Below, piece by piece: positions 1-6,898 of a stretch of DNA of 8,496 bases. The position numbers and the translations under genes are program-made. The notes beneath the pieces were generated by a model. That model worked only from the letters and a program-made list of their open reading frames with translations. It ran no database searches and had not been told where the DNA came from. This DNA is from Phycisphaerales bacterium. Lineage in GTDB: Bacteria > Planctomycetota > Phycisphaerae > SM23-33. How positions within the stretch are numbered: position 1 is the first letter of the stretch; each line of letters opens with the position of its first letter. The stretch lies in NCBI GenBank assembly GCA_003153915.1, contig PMBX01000102.1, positions 1 to 8,496 on the forward strand. The letters run 5' to 3'.

Positions 1-1631
1 AGGGGAGTCACCACCTTCAGCGGCTCGCCGGGGTCCTTGGTGATCTGGATGCCCACGCCGAAGAAGTGCCCCATGGTCTGTTTCTCGAAGTCGTCAACAT
101 CGTGCGGCCAGATCATGGAACTATACTCGTCCATCTCCTCCAGGAATCCGTCGGTGAACTCCACGGCCAGCACTTCGGTGGGCAGGGCGACGGTGCGCTC
201 CGAGGCCCGCAGTACGCCGTTGAGCGCCATGGCCAGATCGAGGTGGTCGGGACGATCGGTCTTGTCGATACCTTTGAGAAGGCCGTCGATTTCCTTTAGG
301 AAAGCCGCCTTCTTTGCCGGATCGGCCAGGGCGGGAAAACTGCCGGCCGCCTGGGGTGTTTCCGCCAGTGTCTGTATGGCCCGTAGCGCGCTCTGCGCGA
401 GTTTTCGGTAATCCGGCGCTTTGACGTAATGGCCGTCCAATTGCGAGATGGCCTTTTCCACCATGTCCGCGTCGGCGCCCTCGACCAGTTCCTGCCATGT
501 GGGTTCCGGGTCGCTCTTGGCGTCGGTCTCGGCGGGCTGACTGGCGGGTTCCTTCCCATAGAGCCTCAGGACCCGCACGTGCCGGCGGGCCTGTTTGACC
601 ATGTCCCGGTAAGTCTCGTTGGCCTCGTCAAGGTCCTCCAGTCCAACGTATGCGGTCAGGGCGTCATCCCATTCGGCTTTCTCGCTGGCCAGTCGGCCGA
701 TCCGCTCGATCCGATGGATCATCGCGACCAGCCAGTCCTGCTCGCCCAGGCGGTCGGAAGGTACAGCAAGATATTTGCTCGCCAACCGGGCTTGCAATAG
801 CGATTCTCGCCAGGGTTTTTCCCCCGTCATTGCCGACAGGTCGGCAAGGTCCTTGACAAGCTCTTCCTCCATGGACTTTAGTTTTTCAATCGTTGTCGAG
901 CGAGTCGTGGAGTTTGAGGAGTCCACTTGCGGCCAGGTTCGTTTGCAGGCCGTCAGACGCCCGTCGACCGTCTCGACTATCTGGTGGAGAACTTTGGAAT
1001 ACTCCCCGGAGTCCTGGGCCAGCAGTTTGGGCAGATCCTTCAGCGCCGCCTGGGTGGCATCGATGGCCTTGCACGCATCGGATTTGACCTTGGGCAGGTC
1101 GTTGGCGTCGGCGTTTTCGGCCAGGTCGGCGGCGATAGCGCCGTTGGCGGCCTTTGCGATCAGATGGACCTTTTGTCGCAGCGGCTGGTTTGGGCCTTCG
1201 GCGGTCCGTTGATCCTGGTGATCCTGGGCCAGCCAGTACCATCCGACGCGTTTGACGGCTGCGGCCAGTTCCTCCGCCCGCATCTTTTCTCCGGCGGCCT
1301 GGGCGGATAGATAGCCCTCCAGCAGCCCCTGGGCGGTCTTTGAGCGAGGATCGGTTGGCGCACGCCTCGCCGCTTGGCGCACCAACGCCAGGCTCTGGTC
1401 GAACTGCCCGGCAAGGGCCTTCTCGATACCCTCGGAAAGCAGGTTCGCCGCTTGAGTCGCCGGCGCGGATTGCGACGAGCGAGTCGGTGCGGAAGCGGGC
1501 TGCGAAGCCGCCGAACCTTGCGCGGCCGTCGGCAAGCTCGCCCAAGCGACCAGAAGGAACCACGTCCACAAGGCATGTGCAGGCAGCGGCGAACGTTTCA
1601 CGCGTGTCTCCAGAAATAAGGCTCCGCTCAT
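1..1631 (-). CDS. S41 family (CtpA/Prc-type) carboxyl-terminal processing peptidase, N-terminal part; 3' end outside window
   Basis: Reading the minus strand from the ATG at 1631 gives 543 codons without a stop to the window edge. Residues about 11-39 form a Sec signal peptide: Lys-Arg, then a hydrophobic stretch (LWTWFLLVAWASL), then Ala-Ala-Gln. A long helical, Ala/Gln/Leu/Lys-rich region of roughly 450 residues follows, its first part TPR-like (ALAGQFDQSLALVRQAARRA). Near the edge, FLEEMDEYSSMIWPHDVDDF and then FFGVGIQI (about residues 523-530) and LKVVTPL match the segment entering the PDZ domain of S41 C-terminal processing proteases. The catalytic Ser-Lys domain lies outside the window. 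Two starts are possible: ATG at 1631 (GGAG at 1637-1640, 5-nt spacing) or GTG at 1601 (GGAG at 1608-1611, 6-nt spacing), which would begin MKRSPLP and give a cleaner signal peptide. The expected role is periplasmic or extracytoplasmic protein processing. Family assignment is fairly secure; substrate is unknown. Confidence 0.82.
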   Translation of the reverse strand, partial: MSGALFLETRVKRSPLPAHALWTWFLLVAWASLPTAAQGSAASQPASAPTRSSQSAPATQAANLLSEGIEKALAGQFDQSLALVRQAARRAPTDPRSKTAQGLLEGYLSAQAAGEKMRAEELAAAVKRVGWYWLAQDHQDQRTAEGPNQPLRQKVHLIAKAANGAIAADLAENADANDLPKVKSDACKAIDATQAALKDLPKLLAQDSGEYSKVLHQIVETVDGRLTACKRTWPQVDSSNSTTRSTTIEKLKSMEEELVKDLADLSAMTGEKPWRESLLQARLASKYLAVPSDRLGEQDWLVAMIHRIERIGRLASEKAEWDDALTAYVGLEDLDEANETYRDMVKQARRHVRVLRLYGKEPASQPAETDAKSDPEPTWQELVEGADADMVEKAISQLDGHYVKAPDYRKLAQSALRAIQTLAETPQAAGSFPALADPAKKAAFLKEIDGLLKGIDKTDRPDHLDLAMALNGVLRASERTVALPTEVLAVEFTDGFLEEMDEYSSMIWPHDVDDFEKQTMGHFFGVGIQITKDPGEPLKVVTP

Positions 1632-1679
1632 GGCGGCTCCATTACGATCTTACTCCCGCCCGGACTTGGCGGTTCCGGG

Positions 1680-1685
1680 ATTGTA
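1680..1685 (-). promoter_or_regulatory. Candidate -10 element (TACAAT) for the S41 protease gene
   Basis: On the minus strand, TACAAT matches the TATAAT consensus at five of six positions and lies about 50 bases upstream of the ATG at 1631. The hexamer 17 bases further upstream (CTGGCG) is only a weak -35 match. The location in the short divergent spacer is right for a promoter, but the call rests on one motif. Confidence 0.3.
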
Positions 1686-1735
1686 GCCGAAAACGGCCGT
1701 TCCGCCAGAAGGGAGTTTTTCCGCCGCGACAAGCG

Positions 1736-1744
1736 TGTTAGAAT
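1736..1744 (+). promoter_or_regulatory. Candidate extended -10 promoter (TGTTAGAAT) for the Gfo/Idh/MocA gene
   Basis: TG-T-TAGAAT fits an extended -10 element, with one mismatch from TATAAT. No good -35 is visible; TTTTTC at 1716-1721 sits at a 17-base spacing. A transcript starting near 1751 would have a short leader of about 18 bases that still contains the AAAGGA ribosome binding site at 1756-1761. It shares the 137-base spacer with the minus-strand promoter candidate, so the two genes are divergently transcribed. Confidence 0.42.
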
Positions 1745-1768
1745 CCCTCGGCAAGAAAGGACGCCTCC

Positions 1769-2818
1769 ATGATCCGAATCGCCATCATCGGAACCGGCGG
1801 CATGGCCAACGCCCATGCCGATAACTTCAAGAAAATCCGCGGCTGCAAGCTGGTTGCCGCCTGCGACGTTGTCGAGAACCGCGCCGGCAGCTTTGCCCAG
1901 CGACACGGGATCGCCGCCGACGCGGTCTTCAGCGATGTCCGCGACCTGTTGGGTACGGTGGACTGCGACGCGGTATCCATCGTGGCCACCGACCTGGCCC
2001 ATGCCCCGCTGAGCATGGCGTGTATCGCCGCCGGAAAGCACGTCCTGTGCGAAAAGCCCCTGGCCACCTGTTACGGCGACGCCCGCAAGATGGCCGAGGC
2101 GGCGCGGCGGAAGGGCGTCATCAACATGGTCAATTTCTCATATCGCAACTCCTCGGCGATTCATAAGGCCGCCGAACTGGTGCGCCGGGGCGAGATCGGG
2201 CGTGTGATCCATTTCGACGCCTCGTATCTGCAAAGCTGGCTGGTCGCCAACACCTGGGGCGATTGGCGGACCAACGACGGCCTCCTCTGGCGGCTGTCCA
2301 CGCGCCACGGCAGCAGGGGCACACTGGGCGATATCGGGGTGCACATCCTGGACTTCGCCACCTACCCCATCGGCGAGGCGGCATCGGTTTGCTGCCGATT
2401 AAAGACCTTCCCAAAGGCCAAGGGCAATCGCATCGGCAAATACGTGCTGGACGCAAACGACTCCGCCGCCATCACCGTGGAGATGGCCAACGGCGCGCTG
2501 GGCACTGTCCACACCAGCCGCTGGGCGACGGGATACGCCAATTGCCTCCAGTTGCGAATCCACGGCGACCGAGGCGCGATACGAATCGACCTGGACAAGT
2601 CCTACACCCAGTTGGAAATCTGCCGCGGAAAGGATGTCAACACCAACACCTGGAAGCCCCTCAATTGCGGCAAGACGCCCTCGATATACCAGCGTTTCAT
2701 CCAAAGCATCCGCACAGGCAGAAACGACCAGCCGGACTTCGCCCGCGGTGCGGAGGTGCAGCAAATCCTGGATGCCTGTTTCGCCTCCGACGCCAAGTGC
2801 GCTGCCGTGAAACTCTAG
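1769..2818 (+). CDS. Gfo/Idh/MocA family NAD(P)-dependent oxidoreductase
   Basis: A 349-residue protein of the usual family length. The N-terminal Rossmann domain opens with IAIIGTGGMANAHADNF, giving the dinucleotide-binding glycines G8, G10 and G11. The family signature EKP lies at residues 95-97 (HVLCEKPLAT), with Lys96 the expected catalytic or substrate-binding lysine. The C-terminal alpha/beta domain contains GTLGDIGVHILD (about 184-195), in which Asp188 and His192 match the conserved D-x-x-x-H active-site pair. Such enzymes oxidise or reduce hydroxyls of sugars, inositols and related polyols in the cytoplasm. The exact substrate cannot be read from sequence. The ATG at 1769 follows AAAGGA at a 7-base spacing, and no alternative start is needed. 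It is followed by a 199-base structured gap, so it is probably transcribed separately from the deacetylase/glycosyltransferase genes. Confidence 0.93.
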   Translation: MIRIAIIGTGGMANAHADNFKKIRGCKLVAACDVVENRAGSFAQRHGIAADAVFSDVRDLLGTVDCDAVSIVATDLAHAPLSMACIAAGKHVLCEKPLATCYGDARKMAEAARRKGVINMVNFSYRNSSAIHKAAELVRRGEIGRVIHFDASYLQSWLVANTWGDWRTNDGLLWRLSTRHGSRGTLGDIGVHILDFATYPIGEAASVCCRLKTFPKAKGNRIGKYVLDANDSAAITVEMANGALGTVHTSRWATGYANCLQLRIHGDRGAIRIDLDKSYTQLEICRGKDVNTNTWKPLNCGKTPSIYQRFIQSIRTGRNDQPDFARGAEVQQILDACFASDAKCAAVKL

Positions 2819-2848
2819 AACTCCGTCACAGAAAAATAAAGGTAAGCG

Positions 2849-2927
2849 TGCCACCCCTAAACTAAACGAAGCGTAATCTGGGGTTGGTGGCCATCACCCC
2901 CAAGCAAAACAGAGCTTGGAGGTGGCA
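2849..2927. repeat. Compound inverted repeat / structured intergenic element
   Basis: The outer arms TGCCACC (2849-2855) and GGTGGCA (2921-2927) are perfect inverted copies. Nested inside, CACCCCCAAGC (2895-2905) pairs with GCTTGGAGGTG (2914-2924) around an 8-base A-rich loop: ten of eleven positions pair, with a single C/A mismatch. A third GGTGGC (2886-2891) can also pair with the left outer arm, so alternative folds compete. There is no U-run after the main hairpin, so a classical intrinsic terminator is not well supported. It could be a REP-like intergenic palindrome, an mRNA processing or stability structure, or a weak terminator for the upstream gene. Confidence 0.6.
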
Positions 2928-3017
2928 ATACGGCCTGAATTTGCTGACTTAAATGAGAAACCTCTACTTCATCCGCCGTAAAGATCGCTCGGATGGCCAG
3001 AGGGGTGGAGACACCTG

Positions 3018-3869
3018 ATGCCGCCGCGGATCATCGTCAACGCGGATGACCTGGGCTGGTCCCAGGGCGTCACGGACGGCATCCTGTCGGCCCATCGCGA
3101 CGGCATCGTGACATCGGCGACGCTTGCGGCCAACATGCCCGACGCCGCGAGGGCTGCCGGCTTGTCAAAGGCAATCCCATCGCTGGGTGTCGGCATCCAT
3201 CTCAACGCCTGTCAGGGCCGGCCTATCAATCCGGGGTCATTGAGCCTTACGGACGGTCAGGGTACGATGAATTTCACGGGACCGTCGCTGATCGCCCGGT
3301 GTATTTGCCGTCCGCGATCCATCAAAACTATCCTGGCGGAGTTCGAGGCGCAGATTCGCTGGGTGCTGGACCACGGCATTCGAGCGACGCACATGGACAG
3401 TCATCGCCATGTTCATGCCTTTTGGCCTTTGTTCGCCGGCGTGGCGCGTTTGGCGAATCAGTATGGAATCCCGTATATCCGCCGGCCAAGTGAAAGGCTT
3501 GGCGGTTCAGGCTGGCCGCGACCGCCGCGTAAACAGGCGCGGACCGCCCTGTTGTTGCGGGCTATGTGCGCGATAAATTCTAATGCGGGGCGAACATTGT
3601 GCCCGGCTCGCGGAACATGGGGCATCTCGCACACCGGTCTTATCAGTGAAGCCTGGCTTGTTCACGCGGCTGAGGTTGTCCCTGAGGGAATCACCGAGAT
3701 AATAACTCATCCCGGCTTTGTGCATGACTTGGACGTGCGAGAGACTCGTCTGATTGGCAGCCGCCGGATGGAGTTGGACGCGCTGTGCAGCCCCGCCGTG
3801 CGGGAAGCGTTTTCGCGGCGGAAACTGGAGCTTGTGCATTATGGACAACTGCATTCACCAGGCAACTAA
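3018..3869 (+). CDS. YdjC/ChbG/HpnK-family carbohydrate deacetylase (NaxD-like)
   Basis: This 283-residue protein is of typical length for the family. Recognised motifs in order: IIVNADDLG (residues 5-13) with the metal/catalytic Asp10-Asp11; GVGIHLN (57-63) with metal-ligand candidate His61; THMDSHRHVH (124-133), the hallmark histidine cluster; and IITHPGF (228-234) near the C-terminus. Family members remove N-acetyl groups from amino sugars using a divalent metal. Known examples act on chitobiose (ChbG), hopanoid glycosides (HpnK) and undecaprenyl-phosphate-GalNAc (Francisella NaxD). There is no signal peptide, which fits a cytoplasmic-face enzyme. The ATG at 3018 follows GGAG at 3007-3010 with 7-base spacing. 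Its 3' end overlaps the polyprenyl-phosphate glycosyltransferase gene by 29 bases, which favours a lipid-linked amino sugar as substrate (inference). The alternative is a soluble oligosaccharide deacetylase. Confidence 0.9.
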   Translation: MPPRIIVNADDLGWSQGVTDGILSAHRDGIVTSATLAANMPDAARAAGLSKAIPSLGVGIHLNACQGRPINPGSLSLTDGQGTMNFTGPSLIARCICRPRSIKTILAEFEAQIRWVLDHGIRATHMDSHRHVHAFWPLFAGVARLANQYGIPYIRRPSERLGGSGWPRPPRKQARTALLLRAMCAINSNAGRTLCPARGTWGISHTGLISEAWLVHAAEVVPEGITEIITHPGFVHDLDVRETRLIGSRRMELDALCSPAVREAFSRRKLELVHYGQLHSPGN

Positions 3870-4878
3870 CCCCGCCGCCGCATCGGGCCAACCCCGTTAC
3901 AGCCTCGTTGTGCCTTTCTACAACGAAGGGTCCGTGGTCCGGGAACTTTACGACCGTCTCCGGCGCGTGATGGACGGCCTGGGCCAACCTTACGAGATGG
4001 TCTTCGTCAACGACGGGAGCTCGGACGGCACGGCAGAGATTTTGGCCGAGATCGCCGGGTCGGACGAGAAGGTCTGGTTTATCGACCTGCGACGGAATTT
4101 CGGCCAGACCACGGCGATCCAGGCGGGCTTCGACCACGCCCGCGGAGAAATCCTCGTGGCCATGGACGGCGACCTTCAGCACGACCCCTATGAGATACCG
4201 TTGCTGCTGGCCAAGATCGACGAAGGCTACGACATCGCTTCGGGTTGGAGGCGGAGGCGCGGCGATGGATTCCTGAGCCGGCGGCTGCCGTCCCGCGTGG
4301 CCAACTGGCTGCTGGCCAAGGTGTCTGGGGTTCCGTTGCGGGATTTCGGTACTACCTTCAAGGCGTACCGGCGGGAAGTCCTCCAGGGCGTCCGCCTGTA
4401 CGGCGACATGCACCGGTTCGTTCCGGCGGTCTGTGCCCGCCTGGGAGCGAAGGTTTGCGAGGTGCCGATAAAGAACGTCCGCCGCAAGGCCGGAAAGAGC
4501 AACTACGGTATCGGACGGACGTTTCGCGTTGCGCTGGATATCCTGACGCTGCGGTTCATCACGGCCTACCTGACGCGCCCGTTGCACTTTTTCGGCAAGC
4601 CGGCCCTGGCCAGTATCGCCGCCGGCGGGTTGATTCTCGGATATGGATTCATCCGCAAGCTTGTGCAATGGTCGAGCTTCGACCTGTTCGTAAAGCACGG
4701 CCCGCTGATGGCCGTCGGTTTCGTTGCCGTGATTACCGGGCTGCTGTTTTTGTCCACCGGCCTGATCGGCGAACTGCTCATGCGGGTCTATTTCGAGGCC
4801 ACTTCCGCTCGCACCTACGCCATCCGCCGAGTCGTCCATCGTTCCGTTGGAGCCGACAACAAGGAGAACCGTCCGTGA
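3841..4878 (+). CDS. GT2 polyprenyl-phosphate glycosyltransferase (DPM1/ArnC/FlmF2 type) with C-terminal membrane segments
   Basis: This protein has 345 residues from the ATG at 3841. The GT-A domain shows SLVVPFYNEG (21-30), VNDGSSDGT (56-64), the nucleotide-sugar-binding LRRNFGQTTAIQAGFDHARG (83-102) and the metal-binding MDGDLQHDP (108-116, D-x-D at Asp109/Asp111). Two hydrophobic segments follow, about 255-272 and 287-312, as in ArnC and GtrB-type enzymes. Such proteins transfer a sugar from a nucleotide donor to undecaprenyl (or another polyprenyl) phosphate at the inner face of the membrane. An in-frame ATG at 3754 would add 29 residues, but these are low-quality sequence inside the upstream gene. 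The 3841 start places SLVVPFYNE at the usual distance from the N-terminus. GGAG at 3827-3830 is 10 bases upstream, a little far, so translational coupling with the overlapping deacetylase gene is likely. The sugar and the exact lipid are not readable from sequence. Confidence 0.92.
   Translation: MDNCIHQATNPAAASGQPRYSLVVPFYNEGSVVRELYDRLRRVMDGLGQPYEMVFVNDGSSDGTAEILAEIAGSDEKVWFIDLRRNFGQTTAIQAGFDHARGEILVAMDGDLQHDPYEIPLLLAKIDEGYDIASGWRRRRGDGFLSRRLPSRVANWLLAKVSGVPLRDFGTTFKAYRREVLQGVRLYGDMHRFVPAVCARLGAKVCEVPIKNVRRKAGKSNYGIGRTFRVALDILTLRFITAYLTRPLHFFGKPALASIAAGGLILGYGFIRKLVQWSSFDLFVKHGPLMAVGFVAVITGLLFLSTGLIGELLMRVYFEATSARTYAIRRVVHRSVGADNKENRP
4861..4866 (+). promoter_or_regulatory. Ribosome binding site (AAGGAG) fixing the GTG start of the ArnT-like gene
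   Basis: AAGGAG lies 8 bases before GTG at 4875, inside the last codons of the GT2 gene. It supports GTG as the true start rather than any upstream in-frame ATG such as that at 4245, whose translation is merely an out-of-frame reading of the GT2 gene. GTG overlaps the GT2 stop as GTGA. Confidence 0.75.
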
Positions 4879-6824
4879 CGGCAGTCTTGACCGACAACGT
4901 CGATAAGAAGATTTCGTCCAGATGGCATTATGCGATTGTTGTCCTGGTCGCATCCGTCGTAATGCTCTGGCAGCTTGGGGCAACCGCCCTGGACGGCCAC
5001 GAAGCTTTTGTCGCTTCCACCGCCGGTAACATGGCGGATCGTGATTCCTGGCTGAATCCAGCCATCGCGGAAAGTCCCATCCCGCCCAATACCCCTCTGA
5101 ATCATTGGCTGATCCCCGTCTTCAACGGCGAGCCGCGCCTGGTCAAGACGCCGCTGGCCTATTGGTGCGTGGCGGGCCTGTTGAAGCTTGGAGTACCGCC
5201 CAATGAATTCACGGCCAGATTCCCTTCGGCGATGGCAAGCATTGCCCTTGCCGTTGTGGTTCTGGCGCTGGGCCGAAGCATGTTCTCCCCGCAAGCGGCA
5301 CTGTTGGGGGCGCTGATGTTGGGGACATCCTTGGCCTTTGTGGACTGGGGCCGCAACGCGCGGGTGGATATGCAGATGACGCTCTGGATGTCCGTGGCAA
5401 TGGCCTGCGTGTTTTGGGCATTGAGGCAGTCCCAGGCCCCAAAAAAGCATTTCCTTCTTCTGGCGGCATGGGGCGCTTTGGGTCTGGCGAACCTTGCCAA
5501 ACAGATGGTTCCCATCTTCCTGTTCTTGCCCATCGGTCTTTACCTCTGCTGGCGCGCGTCAGTCGCTTCCGTCGAGGATAACGTGGCCAGGCGAGTGTTG
5601 ATTCGCTATCTCGCCGTTGCGGCCTGCGGATTTGTAGCCTGCGTGTTGGTTCGCATCATGCCGTTTCTGCAATGGTGGCGCATCGCCCATTTGTCCGAGG
5701 GCGCGGGAATGGTCATTACCGTCGGGATTACAATTGGCGGACCGGCGGCGATATACGCTATCGCAAGCAAGGCATGGCGGCAGGGGGGCGCGGTCCTCCC
5801 AACGGCGATCCCGGGCGTCGTATTAATGCTGGCCTGCTTCGTTCCCTGGATGATGTACATTGCCCACACCTTCCCGCAGGCAAGCCAGGTCTTTACCTCC
5901 CAGACCACTGACCGGGCCTTGGGTACCGGCGGCTGGCTGGAGCGTTCCGCAGCGCCACTTAGCGGATATTATCTGTGGTCCCTGGCAAAATGGTCCTTGC
6001 CATGGGCCGTTTTCCTGCCAGGCGCTGTTGCGATCCCCCTGATCAAACGTTTCCGGGAAGATCGCGATGCACTTGTATTCCTCCTCCTGTGGATATTCGG
6101 GCTTGTCCTGCTGTTCAGCGTTTCCGTTGGCAAGCACGAGCAATACATCATTCCGGCCCTGCCGGCGGCGTGCCTGCTCATGGGCTATTGCGCCGAAGAT
6201 GTATTCTTCACTCACCGCTTGTTTAGCTTGCGTTTGGCAAGAGGCATTGTCGCGGTATACGCGGTGGCAATCCTTGTAACGGCCGTTGCGGCCGGTGTTG
6301 CCCTGTTGGTAGTCAAACATGACACAAGGCCCTTTATCATTCACCTGTTAGTCATTGCCGTCTTGGCCCTGGCGCCCGTGTGGCTTGCACTGGCTCTTAT
6401 TCGTACCAGGCCCGCGGCCGCCCTTGCGATGATGGTTCTATCCGTAATACTGGCCGAGAGCGGCTATTTCACATTGAACAATCCCTGGACTGACAGGTGG
6501 GACAACTATGCCCGCATGGGGCAAAGGATTCGCAACGATATTCCTGCTGACAACAGGATAATTGCGTTGGAACGCATGGACCCGGCGATGGTCTGGTACG
6601 CCGGCCGTGACTTGCCGATTGCAGGGGACATCGAAGCCTGTCTTGTGAGGTTGCACGGCGGGGACGAAGGACGGCGGCTCTGGAGTCAATGGCTCCAGCA
6701 AGGCCGGCCACTCTGGATCGTCTCCTCCAACCAGCAAGCAGAAGCCTTCAAGGATGTTCGCCTGGATCAGATTGAAAGCATCGTAGTCAGTGGCCGGCAG
6801 ATCACGCTGTTTCGCGCGGAATAA
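4875..6824 (+). CDS. ArnT/PMT-type integral membrane glycosyltransferase (GT83/GT39-like)
   Basis: The protein is 649 residues from the GTG at 4875. It has about a dozen hydrophobic segments spread from residue 20 to about 530, then a soluble C-terminal domain of roughly 120 residues. Family landmarks: ALDGHEAF (38-45) in the first periplasmic loop, where the acidic catalytic position is expected; RLVKTPLAYW (88-97), the counterpart of the K-P-P-x-x-Y-W motif; WGRNARVDM (158-166), like the conserved R-x-D-M stretch; and GKHEQYIIPALPA (419-431), like the typical Y-x-x-P-x-x-P motif. These enzymes use polyprenyl-phosphate-linked sugars and transfer the sugar on the outer side of the cytoplasmic membrane, to lipid A in ArnT and FlmK or to protein in PMTs. 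Two deviations stand out: His precedes Glu43 where DE is common, and Thr replaces the first Pro of KPP. The GTGA overlap with the GT2 gene indicates a shared operon. The acceptor is unknown. Confidence 0.88.
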   Translation: MTAVLTDNVDKKISSRWHYAIVVLVASVVMLWQLGATALDGHEAFVASTAGNMADRDSWLNPAIAESPIPPNTPLNHWLIPVFNGEPRLVKTPLAYWCVAGLLKLGVPPNEFTARFPSAMASIALAVVVLALGRSMFSPQAALLGALMLGTSLAFVDWGRNARVDMQMTLWMSVAMACVFWALRQSQAPKKHFLLLAAWGALGLANLAKQMVPIFLFLPIGLYLCWRASVASVEDNVARRVLIRYLAVAACGFVACVLVRIMPFLQWWRIAHLSEGAGMVITVGITIGGPAAIYAIASKAWRQGGAVLPTAIPGVVLMLACFVPWMMYIAHTFPQASQVFTSQTTDRALGTGGWLERSAAPLSGYYLWSLAKWSLPWAVFLPGAVAIPLIKRFREDRDALVFLLLWIFGLVLLFSVSVGKHEQYIIPALPAACLLMGYCAEDVFFTHRLFSLRLARGIVAVYAVAILVTAVAAGVALLVVKHDTRPFIIHLLVIAVLALAPVWLALALIRTRPAAALAMMVLSVILAESGYFTLNNPWTDRWDNYARMGQRIRNDIPADNRIIALERMDPAMVWYAGRDLPIAGDIEACLVRLHGGDEGRRLWSQWLQQGRPLWIVSSNQQAEAFKDVRLDQIESIVVSGRQITLFRAE

Positions 6825-6898
6825 AATATGTAGGGCGCGCAACTCGACCGGAAGGGTCCCCTAGGGATTGCGCTCGGAATAACTAAGGAGCTAAAAAC
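6825..6898 (+). other. Short intergenic gap before the ThuA gene
   Basis: This 74-base gap contains TGTAGGGCG (6829-6837), which recurs at 7643-7651 just after the next gene. It also holds the 8-base palindrome CCCTAGGG (around 6860-6868) and the AAGGAG ribosome binding site at 6885-6890. I see no convincing promoter and no hairpin followed by a U-run, so the ThuA gene could be transcribed with the upstream glycosyltransferase or from its own weak promoter. Confidence 0.4.

Noticed and set aside
37..1310. Several plus-strand reading frames (for example 429-800, 619-1212, 927-1310) opposite the protease gene
   Set aside because: They are low-complexity Arg/Ser/Ala/Gly-rich translations without recognisable motifs. 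The minus-strand frame gives one uninterrupted 543-codon protein with a signal peptide and S41 motifs.
886..1576. Minus-strand frames starting at 1569 and 1576 as candidate genes
   Set aside because: They are Arg/Gly-rich out-of-frame readings of the S41 protease gene with no motifs. The correct frame starts at 1631 (or 1601).
2941..2969. Possible promoter TTGCTG with a weak -10 (CTACTT) before the deacetylase gene
   Set aside because: Both hexamers match consensus poorly, so it was not listed as a feature, although a promoter in this gap is plausible.
3754..3840. Upstream ATG extension of the GT2 gene
   Set aside because: The extra 29 residues are an out-of-frame reading of the deacetylase C-terminus and do not resemble GT2 N-termini. 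The ATG at 3841 gives a normal family start.
4245..4874. 210-residue N-terminal extension of the ArnT-like protein from the ATG at 4245
   Set aside because: The extension is an Arg/Gly/Pro-rich out-of-frame reading of the GT2 gene. The GTG at 4875 has a strong AAGGAG site and directly precedes the first membrane segment.
3691..4983. 430-codon open frame on the minus strand opposite the GT2 gene
   Set aside because: It is long, but has no domain resemblance and no membrane or catalytic motifs. It sits wholly antisense to well-recognised deacetylase and GT2 coding sequence, a common artefact of GC-rich codon bias.
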